A stretch of 64,000 nucleotides of DNA from the NCBI RefSeq assembly GCF_041860085.1, contig NZ_CP124747.1, positions 124,001-188,000 on the forward strand, given 5' to 3'. Source of the stretch: Schlesneria sp. DSM 10557 (GTDB taxonomy: Bacteria > Planctomycetota > Planctomycetia > Planctomycetales > Planctomycetaceae). The notes below the pieces were generated by a model. The model saw only the letters and a program-made list of their open reading frames with translations, ran no database searches and was not told where the DNA came from. The position numbers and the translations under genes are program-made. Positions 37,111-48,760 of the stretch are shown one piece after another; position 1 is the first letter of the stretch; each line of letters starts with the position of its first letter.

Positions 37111-37936
37111 ATGCGTCCACTCATCCTTTTTTCTGTGCTGTTTCTGGGGACTCTGATTAGCCCTCTCCCATCGCACGCGCAGTTCGGCGGCGGTGGTAGC
37201 GGAGGGGTGGTTTCGGAGGAGGCCGGGGTGGTGCGCGCGGGGGGAGGATTTGGCGGTGGCGGTGCTGGCGGCGGCCTCGGCGGAGGGGACTTGGTGCTTC
37301 GGGCATGAGTGCCGGTGGCATGGGCGGCGGGGACTCGGTGGTGCTGGCGGACTTGGCGGAGGTCCGGGGGCGGTGCCGGCGGGGGCTTCGGCGGTGCGGG
37401 GGCGTTCGGCGGGGAATATGAACAACGGCATGAATGCCATGGGCCAGCAGGGACAAGGGTTCCTGGGGGTCAATACTAACCCGAACAACTTTCTGGGACG
37501 CAACGTTCAGGGGCAGGGCCAGAACGGAATGATGAATCAGAATATGGGTGGCAATCGTCGCGGTGGTGGCAACCGCGGTAACCCGAATGGCGGGATGTTC
37601 AATAATCAGCAGCAGCAGGGAGGTATGGGCGTTGGCTTCGGCGGCGCACAGAGGCAGGCTCCGCCGATCCGGCCACGTCAGAAAGTCGCCTTCGAGCATA
37701 CCCCCGCTCACTTGCCCACTGTTTCGACAAAGCTTGAAACAAAGCTCAACAAAATGACATCGTTGAAATCCAGCAATGTCAAACTGAGTGTCAGCCCCGA
37801 AGGGGAAGTGGTCCTCCGCGGTCACGTTGCTTCCGCCGAACGGGCGAAGGTGGCGGAAATCATTGCTCGTCAGGAACCCGGCGTCCGGAAAGTTCGTAAC
37901 GAGCTGACTTATCCGGATACGACGCAGACTCCCTGA
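37111..37936 (+). pseudogene. Exported glycine-rich protein with BON-like end, apparently frameshifted
   Basis: The ATG at 37111 opens a signal peptide (LILFSVLFLGTLISPLPSHA) leading to Gly-rich sequence, but this frame stops at 37308. The second frame from about 37380 continues with NMNNGMNAMGQQGQGFLGV, an Asn/Gly/Gln-rich part, and a C-terminal folded region (VKLSVSPEGEVVLRGHVASA, VRKVRNELTY) resembling a BON domain. Several indels in runs of G would restore one product of about 275 residues. I propose one exported gene with sequence errors or a real break. Function unknown. Confidence 0.6.
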
Positions 37937-38114
37937 TTGCAGTTTCTGAAGTGCCTGAGACCCTCAAGGACTTTCTTACAGACATTGCCCGGCCAGATTT
38001 AATTGCCATTCAATTGTTACGGACGGCCGTTGCCGGTCCAGGAAACAATGATGCCGTCTCGAGTCAGATCGACTGGTTCGGATGATACGTCGCCACTTCA
38101 GGGTACCGCCACGC

Positions 38115-39584
38115 TCATGCGTTCTGCAGGATCTCTGTCACGACGCGTCCACTGACATCAGTCAAGCGGAAATCACGGCCGTTGTACCGATACGTTAACC
38201 GCTCATGGTGAAGACCTAACTGGTGAAGAATCGTCGCGTGCAGGTCGTTGATACTGACCCGGTCGATGAGTGCTTTGTAGCCGATCTCATCCGTTTCACC
38301 GAACAGGGTTCCCCCTTTAACGCCTCCCCCGGCGAACCAGGTGGTAAAGGCGTGCGGATTGTGGTCTCGACCGGTTCCACCCTTCTGTACGAGCGGCAGG
38401 CGACCAAATTCACCCCCCCAGACGACCAGGGTTTCGTCGAGCATTCCACGCTCGGCCAAGTCCGTCAGCAATGCTGCGATCGGCTGATCTGTTTCCGCGG
38501 CAAAGCCGGTATGGTTGCCTGCGATATTCGCGTGACCGTCCCAACTCCGTTCGTTCTCCATTCCGCCGGAGTAAATCTGCACAAAGCGAACGCCCCGTTC
38601 GACGAGCCGTCGAGCCGTCAAACACTGCTTCGAGAAGTGAGCGCACTTGGGGTTGTCGAGTCCGTACAGCTTCTGTGTCGCTTCTGATTCACTCGCAAGA
38701 TCCAGTGCTTCGGGGGCGGCCATCTGCATGCGGTAAGCCAGCTCGAAGGATTCAATCCGCGCCGCCAGTTCTGACTCGGCCGCATGTCGATCCAGGTGAG
38801 TCCGGTTCAGCGTGGCCAGAAGATCGAGTTGCGATCTCTGCTGCTGGTCAGACATCCCCTGTGCCCGTTTCAGATTTTCGATCGGATCGCCTTGAGGTTT
38901 GAGTGCAGTTCCCTGAAAGACGCTGGGTAAGAAGCCGGCACCCCAGTTTTGAGCATGTCCTTTGGGAATTCCCCGTCCCAGTGTGTCGTACATGACGACG
39001 AAAGCGGGCAAGTTCTGGCTTTCACTCCCCAGACCGTATGTGACCCAGGAACCGACGCAGGGAAAGCCCTGCCGGGACATCCCGGTATTGATACGAAACA
39101 GAGCAGGGGAGTGGTTATTGGAATCAGTCCAGCAGGAGTAGACGAAGGCCATCTTGTCGACGTGGCGAGCCATCTGCGGAAAGATTTCGCTGACCCAGGC
39201 ACCACATTCTCCATGCTGTCCAAACTTGAAGGGGGATTTCATCAGGGGGCCCCCCTGACCAGCGAAGAAACCCGTGGTCTGATCGAATCCGACAAGCTCA
39301 GTGCCGTCCCGCTTCTGCAGTTCTGGTTTGTAGTCCCAGGTGTCGACCTGGGACGGTCCCCCATTCATGAAGAGCCAGATAACCGATTTCGCCTTGCCAG
39401 GGAAATGGCCGGGACAGGAGGCGAGCGGATTCACTCCCGAAGACGTCGCAGCATGTCCCAACCCCCCTTCCTGGGCCAGCAGACTTGCCAGCGCGAGGGA
39501 ACCGAATCCATTCCCAGCCTTCGCGAGGAATTGTCGACGTGTCGAACCCCACGGCAGCGGAGCAGTTGGAATGTGTGTCGACAT
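38115..39584 (-). CDS. DUF1501 Tat-exported protein (sulfatase-like fold)
   Basis: A 489-residue protein. STRRQFLAKAGNGFGSLALA near residue 15 is a Tat signal. The body has VIWLFMNGGPSQVDTWDYKP, RRLVERGVRFVQIYSGG, DETLVVWGGEFGRLP, GRDHNPHAFTTWFAGGGVKG and a C-terminal LHQLGLHHERLTYRYNGRDF, the standard DUF1501 pattern with alkaline-phosphatase-like metal residues. These are expanded in planctomycetes, usually next to DUF1549/DUF1553 genes; here it stands alone. Substrate unknown, perhaps in breakdown of complex polysaccharides. ATG at 39584. Confidence 0.93.
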   Translation of the reverse strand: MSTHIPTAPLPWGSTRRQFLAKAGNGFGSLALASLLAQEGGLGHAATSSGVNPLASCPGHFPGKAKSVIWLFMNGGPSQVDTWDYKPELQKRDGTELVGFDQTTGFFAGQGGPLMKSPFKFGQHGECGAWVSEIFPQMARHVDKMAFVYSCWTDSNNHSPALFRINTGMSRQGFPCVGSWVTYGLGSESQNLPAFVVMYDTLGRGIPKGHAQNWGAGFLPSVFQGTALKPQGDPIENLKRAQGMSDQQQRSQLDLLATLNRTHLDRHAAESELAARIESFELAYRMQMAAPEALDLASESEATQKLYGLDNPKCAHFSKQCLTARRLVERGVRFVQIYSGGMENERSWDGHANIAGNHTGFAAETDQPIAALLTDLAERGMLDETLVVWGGEFGRLPLVQKGGTGRDHNPHAFTTWFAGGGVKGGTLFGETDEIGYKALIDRVSINDLHATILHQLGLHHERLTYRYNGRDFRLTDVSGRVVTEILQNA

Positions 39585-39758
39585 GGGATCTCTCGCGAGC
39601 TTTTTGAGGAGATTCAACTGGCGTGACTACACGATTCTATACCGAATCAAAACGTCCGACGTCCAATCTGCGAATGTCAGTGATACGTGCCGAAGAACGT
39701 GGATGCCGACTCGCGAGAGCATTTCAGGAGAAGCCGATCTGGATGTTGATGCAAAGGA

Positions 39759-39791
39759 GAACAGGGAGCAGCGCGGCACTGCTCCCTGTTC
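39759..39791 (-). terminator. Intrinsic terminator
   Basis: A perfect 13-base stem GAACAGGGAGCAG/CTGCTCCCTGTTC with a seven-base loop, followed on the minus strand by TCCTTT, downstream of the membrane protein ending at 39850. Confidence 0.75.
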
Positions 39792-39849
39792 TGAATGTGA
39801 TTCGCAGAAGGCGAACTGATCGCGGCGATCGTCGTCTCGATGTCCTTCC

Positions 39850-40359
39850 TCACGACTTTTCATTGATGACGGGGGGCTCTGCGGGCTTCGGAGCGTGCGG
39901 TGCCGCGTGGGGCGTGAAATAGGCGACGGTCACAATGCAAACCGCCATTCCCATGATCCCCAGCCAGAGACGTGGGTCGGCCTGGGTCTTGGTTGTCAGC
40001 ACCGCGACGATGGCGCTGACGGACACAGCCGTCCCGAACACGATGGGCATCACGACTTGAGGCATCGCGGTTCCTCCAGTGAACATGGCCAGCGTCAGCG
40101 TCAAAGCTCCCCATGCTCCCAGCGTACCCGCGGCAAATCCCCAGATCGTCCCTTGCCGGGTGAACGTAAAGGCGTCTCCTTTGGCAAACATGCCGACCAG
40201 CCCACCGATGATTCCCCAGAGCAGGTATGCCACGCCGATCATGACGTACGGTTTGAAGGGGCTCTTCTCGAATGCACGCGCCTGACCAAGCACGGGGCCA
40301 TACGTTCCCCAGAACAAGCCAGTCAAAAGCGCGAATACAACAGGCAGAAGACTTTTCAT
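39850..40359 (-). CDS. Small integral membrane protein (DMT-like)
   Basis: A 169-residue protein with about five hydrophobic helices (LLPVVFALLTGLFWGTYGPV, YVMIGVAYLLWGIIGGLVGM, TIWGFAAGTLGAWGALTLTL, VVMPIVFGTAVSVSAIVAVL, LGIMGMAVCIVTVAYF) and a short His/Pro-rich tail. The FWGTYGP start recalls half-size drug/metabolite transporter relatives. It may work as a dimer. Function unknown. I chose the ATG at 40359; upstream codons lack membrane or signal character. Confidence 0.75.
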   Translation of the reverse strand: MKSLLPVVFALLTGLFWGTYGPVLGQARAFEKSPFKPYVMIGVAYLLWGIIGGLVGMFAKGDAFTFTRQGTIWGFAAGTLGAWGALTLTLAMFTGGTAMPQVVMPIVFGTAVSVSAIVAVLTTKTQADPRLWLGIMGMAVCIVTVAYFTPHAAPHAPKPAEPPVINEKS

Positions 40360-40561
40360 TTCACGGGTCTCGAATTCGTCAAATTGTCCGGACGGTTGGT
40401 TGCAAATGCAGGGCAATCTTAACGGAGAACCACGGATTCTGCACGTCCCGTAGAGGCGACTCATCGACCTTCACGCGATTCAACCTGGTCATGTTAAGTG
40501 GGGTTGAGACGCTGCTTTACCCGCACCGCTACGGCTGCGGGGCTGGCACGTAAACGCAGAA

Positions 40562-40581
40562 TGCCCCCCAACCGGGGGGCA
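40562..40581 (-). terminator. G/C-rich hairpin downstream of the lipoprotein gene
   Basis: TGCCCCCC (40562-40569) pairs with GGGGGGCA (40574-40581) around an AACC loop, about 150 bases beyond the lipoprotein stop. The minus-strand tail is only weakly T-rich. Confidence 0.45.
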
Positions 40582-40727
40582 CTTGAATGAATCACATTGT
40601 TGACGGTGAACCGCGAGGCCCGGTCAGTCACCGTCTTCTCATCGGGTCGAGCGGCCTGCCACTGGAAATCGGGAGCCGCGCTGATCGGGGGCGAACCTGA
40701 GCGAGATTCTGACGGGCTCCGCTTTAA

Positions 40728-41186
40728 TCAGCTCTTCAAGTCCAGCTTGAGCGGCGAGGGGGCAGATGTCCCCACGCTCACTTTGAAGCCTGATGTAGTC
40801 GGTGAGTTGTACTTTTTCGGGATCAGGGACTTTGCCTGACCCATCTTCATCGTCTGCGCCATCGCATCTTCCGGCTTCAGATCCGCCGAGACGTTACGTT
40901 TCTCGACTTTGGTGACGGCGACACCATACTCACCAGTCATCGCGCCGGGGATCTGATTTCTCGGGTCGAAGTACGTCTTAACAGTAAAACGGCCTTCTGC
41001 ATCGGTCACGCCTCCTGCAGATCGTAACTTCGGGTCGCTCGGGACCAAGACCACATCGGCTCCTTCCAGCGGCTTGTCATTCAACGTCACGACTCCGGTG
41101 ACAGCATATGTTTTAGGAAGCTTGCTTCCTCCACAGCCGATGAGCAGCGAAGCCATCAAGAGTACCAACAAAGAAAAAATGCGCAC
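40728..41186 (-). CDS. Small lipoprotein with carboxypeptidase-regulatory-like domain
   Basis: A 152-residue protein. LLVLLMASLLIGC is a lipoprotein signal with lipobox at about residue 18. The domain (YAVTGVVTLNDKPLEGADVV, GGVTDAEGRFTVKT, GEYGVAVTK) is the transthyretin-like beta sandwich common in planctomycete surface lipoproteins. The start is GTG at 41186 with AAAGGA six bases upstream. It follows the DUF1559 gene on the same strand, a pairing repeated many times in planctomycete genomes. Confidence 0.87.
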   Translation of the reverse strand: MRIFSLLVLLMASLLIGCGGSKLPKTYAVTGVVTLNDKPLEGADVVLVPSDPKLRSAGGVTDAEGRFTVKTYFDPRNQIPGAMTGEYGVAVTKVEKRNVSADLKPEDAMAQTMKMGQAKSLIPKKYNSPTTSGFKVSVGTSAPSPLKLDLKS

Positions 41187-41449
41187 GACGGTCCTTTCTT
41201 TTCAGAAGGATGTAACGAAAACCAGATCGACTGCAGGCGAGGTGAGCGAGCGCTTCTCCAAGCCTCCGACTGCATCACAAGGGGCGTGATAAATTTTCTT
41301 CTGCCGTACGAAGCGTTAGCGACATTGAGTTGAAAGCGTTTCTGATCAGCTCCTGGCCACTCTGAATTGATGATTCCAGGATAGACGATGCTGCGAGATT
41401 TGCCCCGGTGAAATGTACCGCACGCACCAGCATGACATATCGCTGGTGA

Positions 41450-42463
41450 TTAGAAATCGCCGATCACGCCCCCATCTGCCTTGTCTCCGAGGCGGGCGTA
41501 GGTCAGCCGGTCGATATTCTGTCCGATAAAGCGAACGGAGCCGTCGCCCAACAGAAACTGGGCGCCACCGACGTGCTTTGACTTGAATCCGAATGTCGCA
41601 TTCCAGTTGTTGCCATTATTCGAAAAACAGGGGTTCGACTCGTAGCCCGGTTGTCCCGGGCAGGTGGGAAAGTTGATCGGGGCTGTTGTGGCATACCACA
41701 GTGATTCAGGCCAGGCCCATCCCCAAGGAGAGTACAAATTACATTCCATGAGAATTTCACCCATGAGAATCGTATTCGAGGTTCCATCGGAGAGCTGACT
41801 GAACTTCGCTCCGTACGGAGAAAAGTAGCCCCGTCCGAACGGCCCCGATATTTGCCCACCGTTCCCATAGTCAGAACGAACATTTCCGCGATTGAATGGA
41901 TCTTCTCCATCACCGTCGTTGTCGAGTCCCATTCCCGCCGGATAGGTTCCGGCCCAGGTCGCCAGGTTACAACCTGCATTCGACTGAATCTGTTGGGCCC
42001 CGATACTCGGAGCATAACTGCAGCGAGCGGCGCCTGTGCTCGGATCTTTATCGCCCCCTCCGGTATCGCTCGGGCAGATATAACTGGTAATGAGGTGGTC
42101 ACAGACTCGCTTGCCGTTTACAAGTTCAAGAGTCAGGTTGGCCGATAAGAAATTAATTCCATTATATAGCGGTGCCTGATCGATGTAGGGAAGAATGCCG
42201 ATCAGAACACAGAGATTGTTTCCACGATATCCATCAGTATAGCCCGCATCATACTTATTAATCGGGAGCATATTGAATGTGTCGTGATAGTTGTGCATGG
42301 CGAGACCCAGTTGCTTTAGATTGTTCTTGCACTGGGTTCGTCGAGCCGCCTCTCGCGCCTGCTGCACCGCGGGAAGAAGCAGGGCGATCAGCACTGCAAT
42401 AATCGCAATCACGACTAAGAGTTCAATGAGGGTAAACGCCTTACGTAAGGATCGGAAAGACAT
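41450..42463 (-). CDS. DUF1559 pseudopilin-like protein
   Basis: A 337-residue protein with a type IV prepilin leader: short basic start, then [20 protein letters not shown], cleaved before Phe by prepilin peptidase. The globular part has [20 protein letters not shown], the C-terminal [16 protein letters not shown] and [11 protein letters not shown] typical of DUF1559. Such proteins are hugely expanded in planctomycetes and may form pseudopili or surface fibres. A strong GGAGGTGA ribosome site lies before the ATG. Upstream of, and likely co-transcribed with, the small lipoprotein. Confidence 0.95.
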   Translation of the reverse strand: MSFRSLRKAFTLIELLVVIAIIAVLIALLLPAVQQAREAARRTQCKNNLKQLGLAMHNYHDTFNMLPINKYDAGYTDGYRGNNLCVLIGILPYIDQAPLYNGINFLSANLTLELVNGKRVCDHLITSYICPSDTGGGDKDPSTGAARCSYAPSIGAQQIQSNAGCNLATWAGTYPAGMGLDNDGDGEDPFNRGNVRSDYGNGGQISGPFGRGYFSPYGAKFSQLSDGTSNTILMGEILMECNLYSPWGWAWPESLWYATTAPINFPTCPGQPGYESNPCFSNNGNNWNATFGFKSKHVGGAQFLLGDGSVRFIGQNIDRLTYARLGDKADGGVIGDF

Positions 42464-44452
<1,989 letters not shown>

Positions 44453-45192
44453 TCGATTGAGTCGGTCGCGATCTGGACAGCCCGTTCGCGGTCGGATTCA
44501 AGAAACTTGAGAAACAGTGTGCGCGTGCCGCACTTCAAGTCCGAAAGGTCCATCGAATACGGTTCCGGCACTGAATGAATATGGCATCCCGAATGGCTCA
44601 GAGCCATTCGGGATGTTTTCTTTCCCGTCTTCATGATTCACGCCCGTTTTGCCTTCTTTATCAGCGGAGAACTCGCTGATCGTGATGAGAATGCCTCCGC
44701 ATGTGCGTCCGAGGCAGAGGATTTTTCATTGCAAACCCCGCACTTTCGTTTGGAGTTTGGGGCCTCTCTCGCCGTCTTGCTGATTTCCGAGCCCTGTGTG
44801 AGTCTGTAGGTCCGGTGGCCCGAATGGGGTGGTCCGCCGGGAGACGTTCACCACAGACCTCCGCTGCTGTTGGTCTTTGTCGATACTTTCCAACGCGTGG
44901 AGCATGCGATGGGGAGGGCGGGGAATGGGTATCAGGTGTCTCTCTTATCCGTGCGAACTCTGAGTGATTCGACGTACGGAGGCGATTCCGCCAGCGAGAG
45001 GAAAGGCGGAAAGCTCTCCTGCCAGAGCGGCGACGACATTCGTCTTGCGGCAAAACTCGCCGATGAAGTAAAACCCCGGCGCAAACGGGGCAAGATTTTC
45101 CGGCCTTACTGTTTACACATGCAGTCACCTCTCTGACCTGGACGATTCGAACAGCGTCTTAAACTCATCCGCCGACGGAACCTTTCTGACGA
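44453..45192. other. Intergenic region after gap
   Basis: 740 bases. The gap terminator at 44585-44615 is the only clear feature. A 155-codon minus-strand frame with Arg/Pro/Ser-rich low-complexity content has no homology signal and is treated as non-coding. Confidence 0.45.
44585..44615 (+). terminator. Intrinsic terminator of gap
   Basis: CATCCCGAATGGCTC pairs with GAGCCATTCGGGATG, followed by TTTTCTTT. Confidence 0.88.
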
Positions 45193-45684
45193 ATGGACTA
45201 TCACCTTAAACCACTGGGTAAAAACTGTGCTGCGACGGGTAAACCGCTCGTCCCCGGCTCGGTGTGCCACTCGGTATTGGTTGAACGTGAGAATGGACTC
45301 GTTCGTCTGGACTTTTCCGACGAGGGGTGGACTGGTCCACCAGCGGGGCACTTTGGCTGCTGGACCGTCGAAGTCCCCGCGGCAATCGATCCCAAACTGA
45401 CCAGGATCGACCCCGAAGTCGCGATGCGGTACTTCGAGCAACTGAGTGAAGAGGCAAGTCCGGTTCACGAGCGAACCCGTTATGGGCTGGCGCTCGTGCT
45501 GCTGCAGCAGCGGAAACTGAGGTTGGAGAATGTTCGTTATGAAGACGACCGCGAGTTCCTGGAACTGAGTGGTGTTCATGGCGAAGGGACGTTTGAGGTC
45601 TTCAACTACCATCTTGGTGATGCGGAATCGCAGCAGCTGATTTCAGAACTGAAAACCCAACTTTCAGCGGAGTGGCAGGGATGA
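45193..45684 (+). CDS. Conserved-type protein with Cys pair, unknown function
   Basis: A 163-residue soluble protein. An N-terminal CAATGKPLVPGSVCHSV segment looks like half of a zinc ribbon (C-x3-TG with a second Cys). The rest is mixed alpha/beta with RYGLALVLLQQRKLRLE and VFNYHLGDAESQQL. The start at ATG 45193 is not backed by a strong ribosome site. The next gene begins in an ATGA overlap with its stop, so the two are probably translated together. Not assigned to a named family. Confidence 0.75.
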   Translation: MDYHLKPLGKNCAATGKPLVPGSVCHSVLVERENGLVRLDFSDEGWTGPPAGHFGCWTVEVPAAIDPKLTRIDPEVAMRYFEQLSEEASPVHERTRYGLALVLLQQRKLRLENVRYEDDREFLELSGVHGEGTFEVFNYHLGDAESQQLISELKTQLSAEWQG

Positions 45685-46907
45685 CCCGATTTACAACCCT
45701 GTCACTACCCCTCCGCAGTCCGCAAAACGTCGGCTCGGGTGTGGCGATTGCATGCGCCGTGAGACGACATTCAGAACAAGCAGGTCGCCCACGAGCACTT
45801 GCTCTCCGACTGATGTCGCTGTCTTTGCTGTTGTTCGTCGCTGGTTCGCTTTCGGGCTGCGTCTCAGGCCGTGGAATTATCTGGAAGCGGGCGCGTGACC
45901 CGATGGCCGGGGCACCTTGTCTGAAGAACGTCAGCAACCCTTCCATCGAAGAAGTGGTCGCACACCTGAATCAGAACACGGATCGCATCCATAGTTGGCA
46001 GGCGAAGAAGGTGAAAATCCGTGTCGACAAGTATTCGTTCAATGGAATGCTGGCCGTCGAAAAAGACCGGAAATTCCGCCTTCAGGTGATGTCGATGCGA
46101 GGAAAGGAGGTCGATCTTGGTTCCAACAGCGATCGCTTCTGGGTCTGGGCTCGCGAGATGGATCCAGGATTTGTGACCTGTCGGCACGAAAACATGGACG
46201 CCGCTCGCCATCAGATTGGTATTCCTTTCGAACCTGACTGGTTGCTGCAAACGTTGGGCGTTGCGCCGCTGCCGACGACCGGAGTCACTATTGAAACTGA
46301 CCCGGAATACGAGCAAGCCCGGCTGATCGAGCAGATCGTCACTGCCCACGGGCTGCCACTGCGACGTGTGGTGCTGGTCGATCTCAAGAAGGGGATCGTG
46401 ATCGAGCATAGTCTCTACAGCAATGACGCCACGCGCCTCGCCCAGGCCAAACTCGATGATCATCGACTCGACCCCGCCTCTGGGGCCGTACTCGCCCACC
46501 AGATTCGGTTGGACTGGCCGCAGACGAAGATGACTTTGACGATGGATCTGGGAGAAGTACAAATTAATCCCACCTCCATTCCGGTGGATTGCTGGGACTT
46601 ACCCGAGTTCCCGCATACTCAGGTGGTGCACCTGGATGCCAAAATGCAGCGTCCATCCATCGCGGGGGAGCAGAGCAGTCCGTCTACAGATCGCCTTGTC
46701 CCCGTAGAAACGTTCCGTTCTCATGAGTCACATAATTTTCTTCGCGGAGACGATTACCTGAACGAAGAAGATGTCGAAGTGGTCGACGATGACGTGACTG
46801 ACGATTCCTTTCAGACGATGGAAGCCGATTCAGAAGAAGAAGAAAAAGAGGAGCGGTTCCGAGAATTTCGTGATATCGCGCGGGAATCGGACGCGTCGCC
46901 CTATTGA
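45681..46907 (+). CDS. Putative outer-membrane-directed lipoprotein (DUF4292/LolA-like)
   Basis: About 408 residues from the ATGA-overlapping start, or about 364 if translation begins at ATG 45813, where a lipoprotein signal (MSLSLLLFVAGSLSGC) begins. After the lipobox comes SIEEVVAHLNQNTDRIHSWQ, FNGMLAVEKDRKFRLQVMSM and EQIVTAHGLPLRRVVLVDL, a beta-rich layout resembling LolA/LolB-type carriers. The C terminus is very acidic (EADSEEEEKEERFREF). Role inferred to be envelope-related; the partner is the upstream overlapping gene. Confidence 0.75.
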   Translation: MTRFTTLSLPLRSPQNVGSGVAIACAVRRHSEQAGRPRALALRLMSLSLLLFVAGSLSGCVSGRGIIWKRARDPMAGAPCLKNVSNPSIEEVVAHLNQNTDRIHSWQAKKVKIRVDKYSFNGMLAVEKDRKFRLQVMSMRGKEVDLGSNSDRFWVWAREMDPGFVTCRHENMDAARHQIGIPFEPDWLLQTLGVAPLPTTGVTIETDPEYEQARLIEQIVTAHGLPLRRVVLVDLKKGIVIEHSLYSNDATRLAQAKLDDHRLDPASGAVLAHQIRLDWPQTKMTLTMDLGEVQINPTSIPVDCWDLPEFPHTQVVHLDAKMQRPSIAGEQSSPSTDRLVPVETFRSHESHNFLRGDDYLNEEDVEVVDDDVTDDSFQTMEADSEEEEKEERFREFRDIARESDASPY

Positions 46908-47118
46908 CCCCGTCTATGCCGGATAACCGCGGCGGGCACTTCTTCAGACGATTTAGAGGCTCAGACGGTACCACTTCACCAATCGAAACCTGCTTGATTT
47001 TGACTGCACGCCTGAACAAAAACATCGCCCACAGGAGCGGTTTCAGGTCCCTCATCCTGTGGACGATGCACGTCAGAGAGGCGGCAGCATCGATCAAGCG
47101 TCTTCATTCGTCGCAGGT

Positions 47119-47850
47119 CTAACGCAAAACGGGACGAGCTGCCCGGTTATCGCGGAAATAAACCTCGGCGGGAAAATCGTACGGTGTACCTGTCAGCTCA
47201 TTCCACCCGTCGAGTTGTGCCGGCTCGAGGACCGACCGCAGACCCTCGTTGAACTCGGCACGGCCCTGATTGTATCGCTTGAGCACCTGGTCAGGATTGG
47301 TTGAGTAGTCGCGACGCCACGTCGTCATACGGCTATCCCAGTCTTGCTCCAGCTTCCGCAAACGTTCCAGTTGGGTATCGTTCAGCCGGATACGGGATCG
47401 GACATCCTCATCATTGAACGCGCTGATTCCGCGATGCTGCCAGTAGAGCTGATTGTATCTTCGCCGCAGGGCAGGGTCTGAGATGGCCGTCGATGTAGAT
47501 TGATGAACTCGTCGATTAAAGTCCGCCCGAAGCTCGTCTCGAATCTTTGCGCGTTCAATGTCTGTGGCAGCAGGATCGATCTTACTCATTCCCTGCTGGT
47601 ATCGTTCGAGTGCCTTCTGGTAGTTGGCTTCCAGCTTCTCGTATCGGCGGTCGTCGAGGTCCAGTTCACGGCGGATTGCAGGATCGCTGAACCAGGGTTG
47701 ATCGGGGACCGACCAGTCCGTGCTGGGTTCGACCACAGTACGCGTATTGAGCGGCTGATCCGTTGGCTCGACCTGTCCAGTACAGATCTGTGCCAACTTC
47801 AATGACCATAATCCAACCATTAATCCGTATCGGAGTACTCGTAAGCTCAT
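47119..47850 (-). CDS. Exported helical protein of unknown function
   Basis: A 243-residue protein. A signal peptide (LRYGLMVGLWSLKLAQICTG) precedes a charged, mostly alpha-helical chain with LDLDDRRYEKLEANYQKALE and RLNDTQLERLRKLEQDWDSR. These resemble the repeated helical modules of periplasmic CpxP/Spy-like proteins, though I would not assign that family. A GAGGA site precedes the ATG at 47850. No partner gene. Confidence 0.7.
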   Translation of the reverse strand: MSLRVLRYGLMVGLWSLKLAQICTGQVEPTDQPLNTRTVVEPSTDWSVPDQPWFSDPAIRRELDLDDRRYEKLEANYQKALERYQQGMSKIDPAATDIERAKIRDELRADFNRRVHQSTSTAISDPALRRRYNQLYWQHRGISAFNDEDVRSRIRLNDTQLERLRKLEQDWDSRMTTWRRDYSTNPDQVLKRYNQGRAEFNEGLRSVLEPAQLDGWNELTGTPYDFPAEVYFRDNRAARPVLR

Positions 47851-48274
47851 GGCATCCTCGCATCTGCTAGTAATCGGGAACTTAAGATGTGCCATACTAA
47901 GAATGATGGCACCTGATTAGTGGGGCGAGGTGCAAAGAATGTGCCCCCTAACATAGCTGAAGGTTGTCGCTCAGGATCTCCGGGAAGTGATCGGGAGCAT
48001 TGAGTGACGTGGGGGCTCGCCATTGAGGAGATGCGAGGCTTGCACTCGGCGGCGTGGCCTGTTGGATCTGTAAGCCCGAGGAACTCCCGCAAAACGGGGC
48101 ATGGAATATGCGACACGCTTTGCCTGACGACGCATGGTTTCGCTCAATCGACGCGTGCGGATACGGCGAGGGAGCGAGTCCAGTCAGACCGAATTACATT
48201 TGAAGTGTTGATCAAACCACGGGATGCAAGCCGAATGGTGCGCCGTTCCGGCCGCTACAAGAGGAGCAAGAATT
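47851..48274. other. Divergent intergenic region
   Basis: 424 bases between the exported helical protein and the small protein at 48275. It shows an AGAGGAGC ribosome site just before 48275 and nothing else I can support. Confidence 0.4.
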
Positions 48275-48646
48275 ATGAGCGCACCGAACGATGAGCGAAT
48301 CATTACAGCAATCGAAGCGGGATCCCTTGAGGTGCACGCACTTCCGAAACTGGTACCCGATACCTCTGCCGAAACGGAGGTATTTCAAATCGTTCTCACC
48401 CTCTCCGGTGATGAGATTGCTCGATTGGGAGTCTGGAAGACATCCTCGGGCGGTGTGTTTGGTGACGGGGCTCCGCGCGTCAACGTGATGAACAAAACGA
48501 TTCATGTCCTCGCAGGAGATCGAATGCAGGGGAGTTTTGATATCGAGTGTGAACTCCCAACGCAGGCGGAAGAAATCGCCGAAGCTCTGCAGGAACAGCT
48601 GACGAACGCCTACGACGAAGTCGAAGTAGAGATCGTAAATTCGTAG
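48275..48646 (+). CDS. Small soluble protein of unknown function
   Basis: A 123-residue acidic protein (many Glu and Asp) with MSAPNDERIITAIEAGSLEV and a C-terminal helix EEIAEALQEQLTNAYDEVEV. A good AGAGGAGC site lies before the ATG at 48275, which supports it as a real gene. It has no signal peptide or known domain. Confidence 0.65.
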   Translation: MSAPNDERIITAIEAGSLEVHALPKLVPDTSAETEVFQIVLTLSGDEIARLGVWKTSSGGVFGDGAPRVNVMNKTIHVLAGDRMQGSFDIECELPTQAEEIAEALQEQLTNAYDEVEVEIVNS

Positions 48647-48760
48647 GTATGGTGCACTTCCCAATCAATCGTCCCTCACAATGGCATAGCCTTTCGACTC
48701 TCATTTGATGTTCTTTGCAATCCAATCTTCCTGGCCCGTTTCATTCGGCGAAGTTGGTCG

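Noticed and set aside
37193-37936. Independent glycine-rich gene starting at 37193
   Set aside because: The frame starts with GTG inside the Gly-rich run of the signal-peptide frame. A single exported gene interrupted by indels explains both frames better.
44661-45128. 155-codon minus-strand frame after gap
   Set aside because: Arg/Pro/Ser-rich low-complexity translation without domain, signal or ribosome site.
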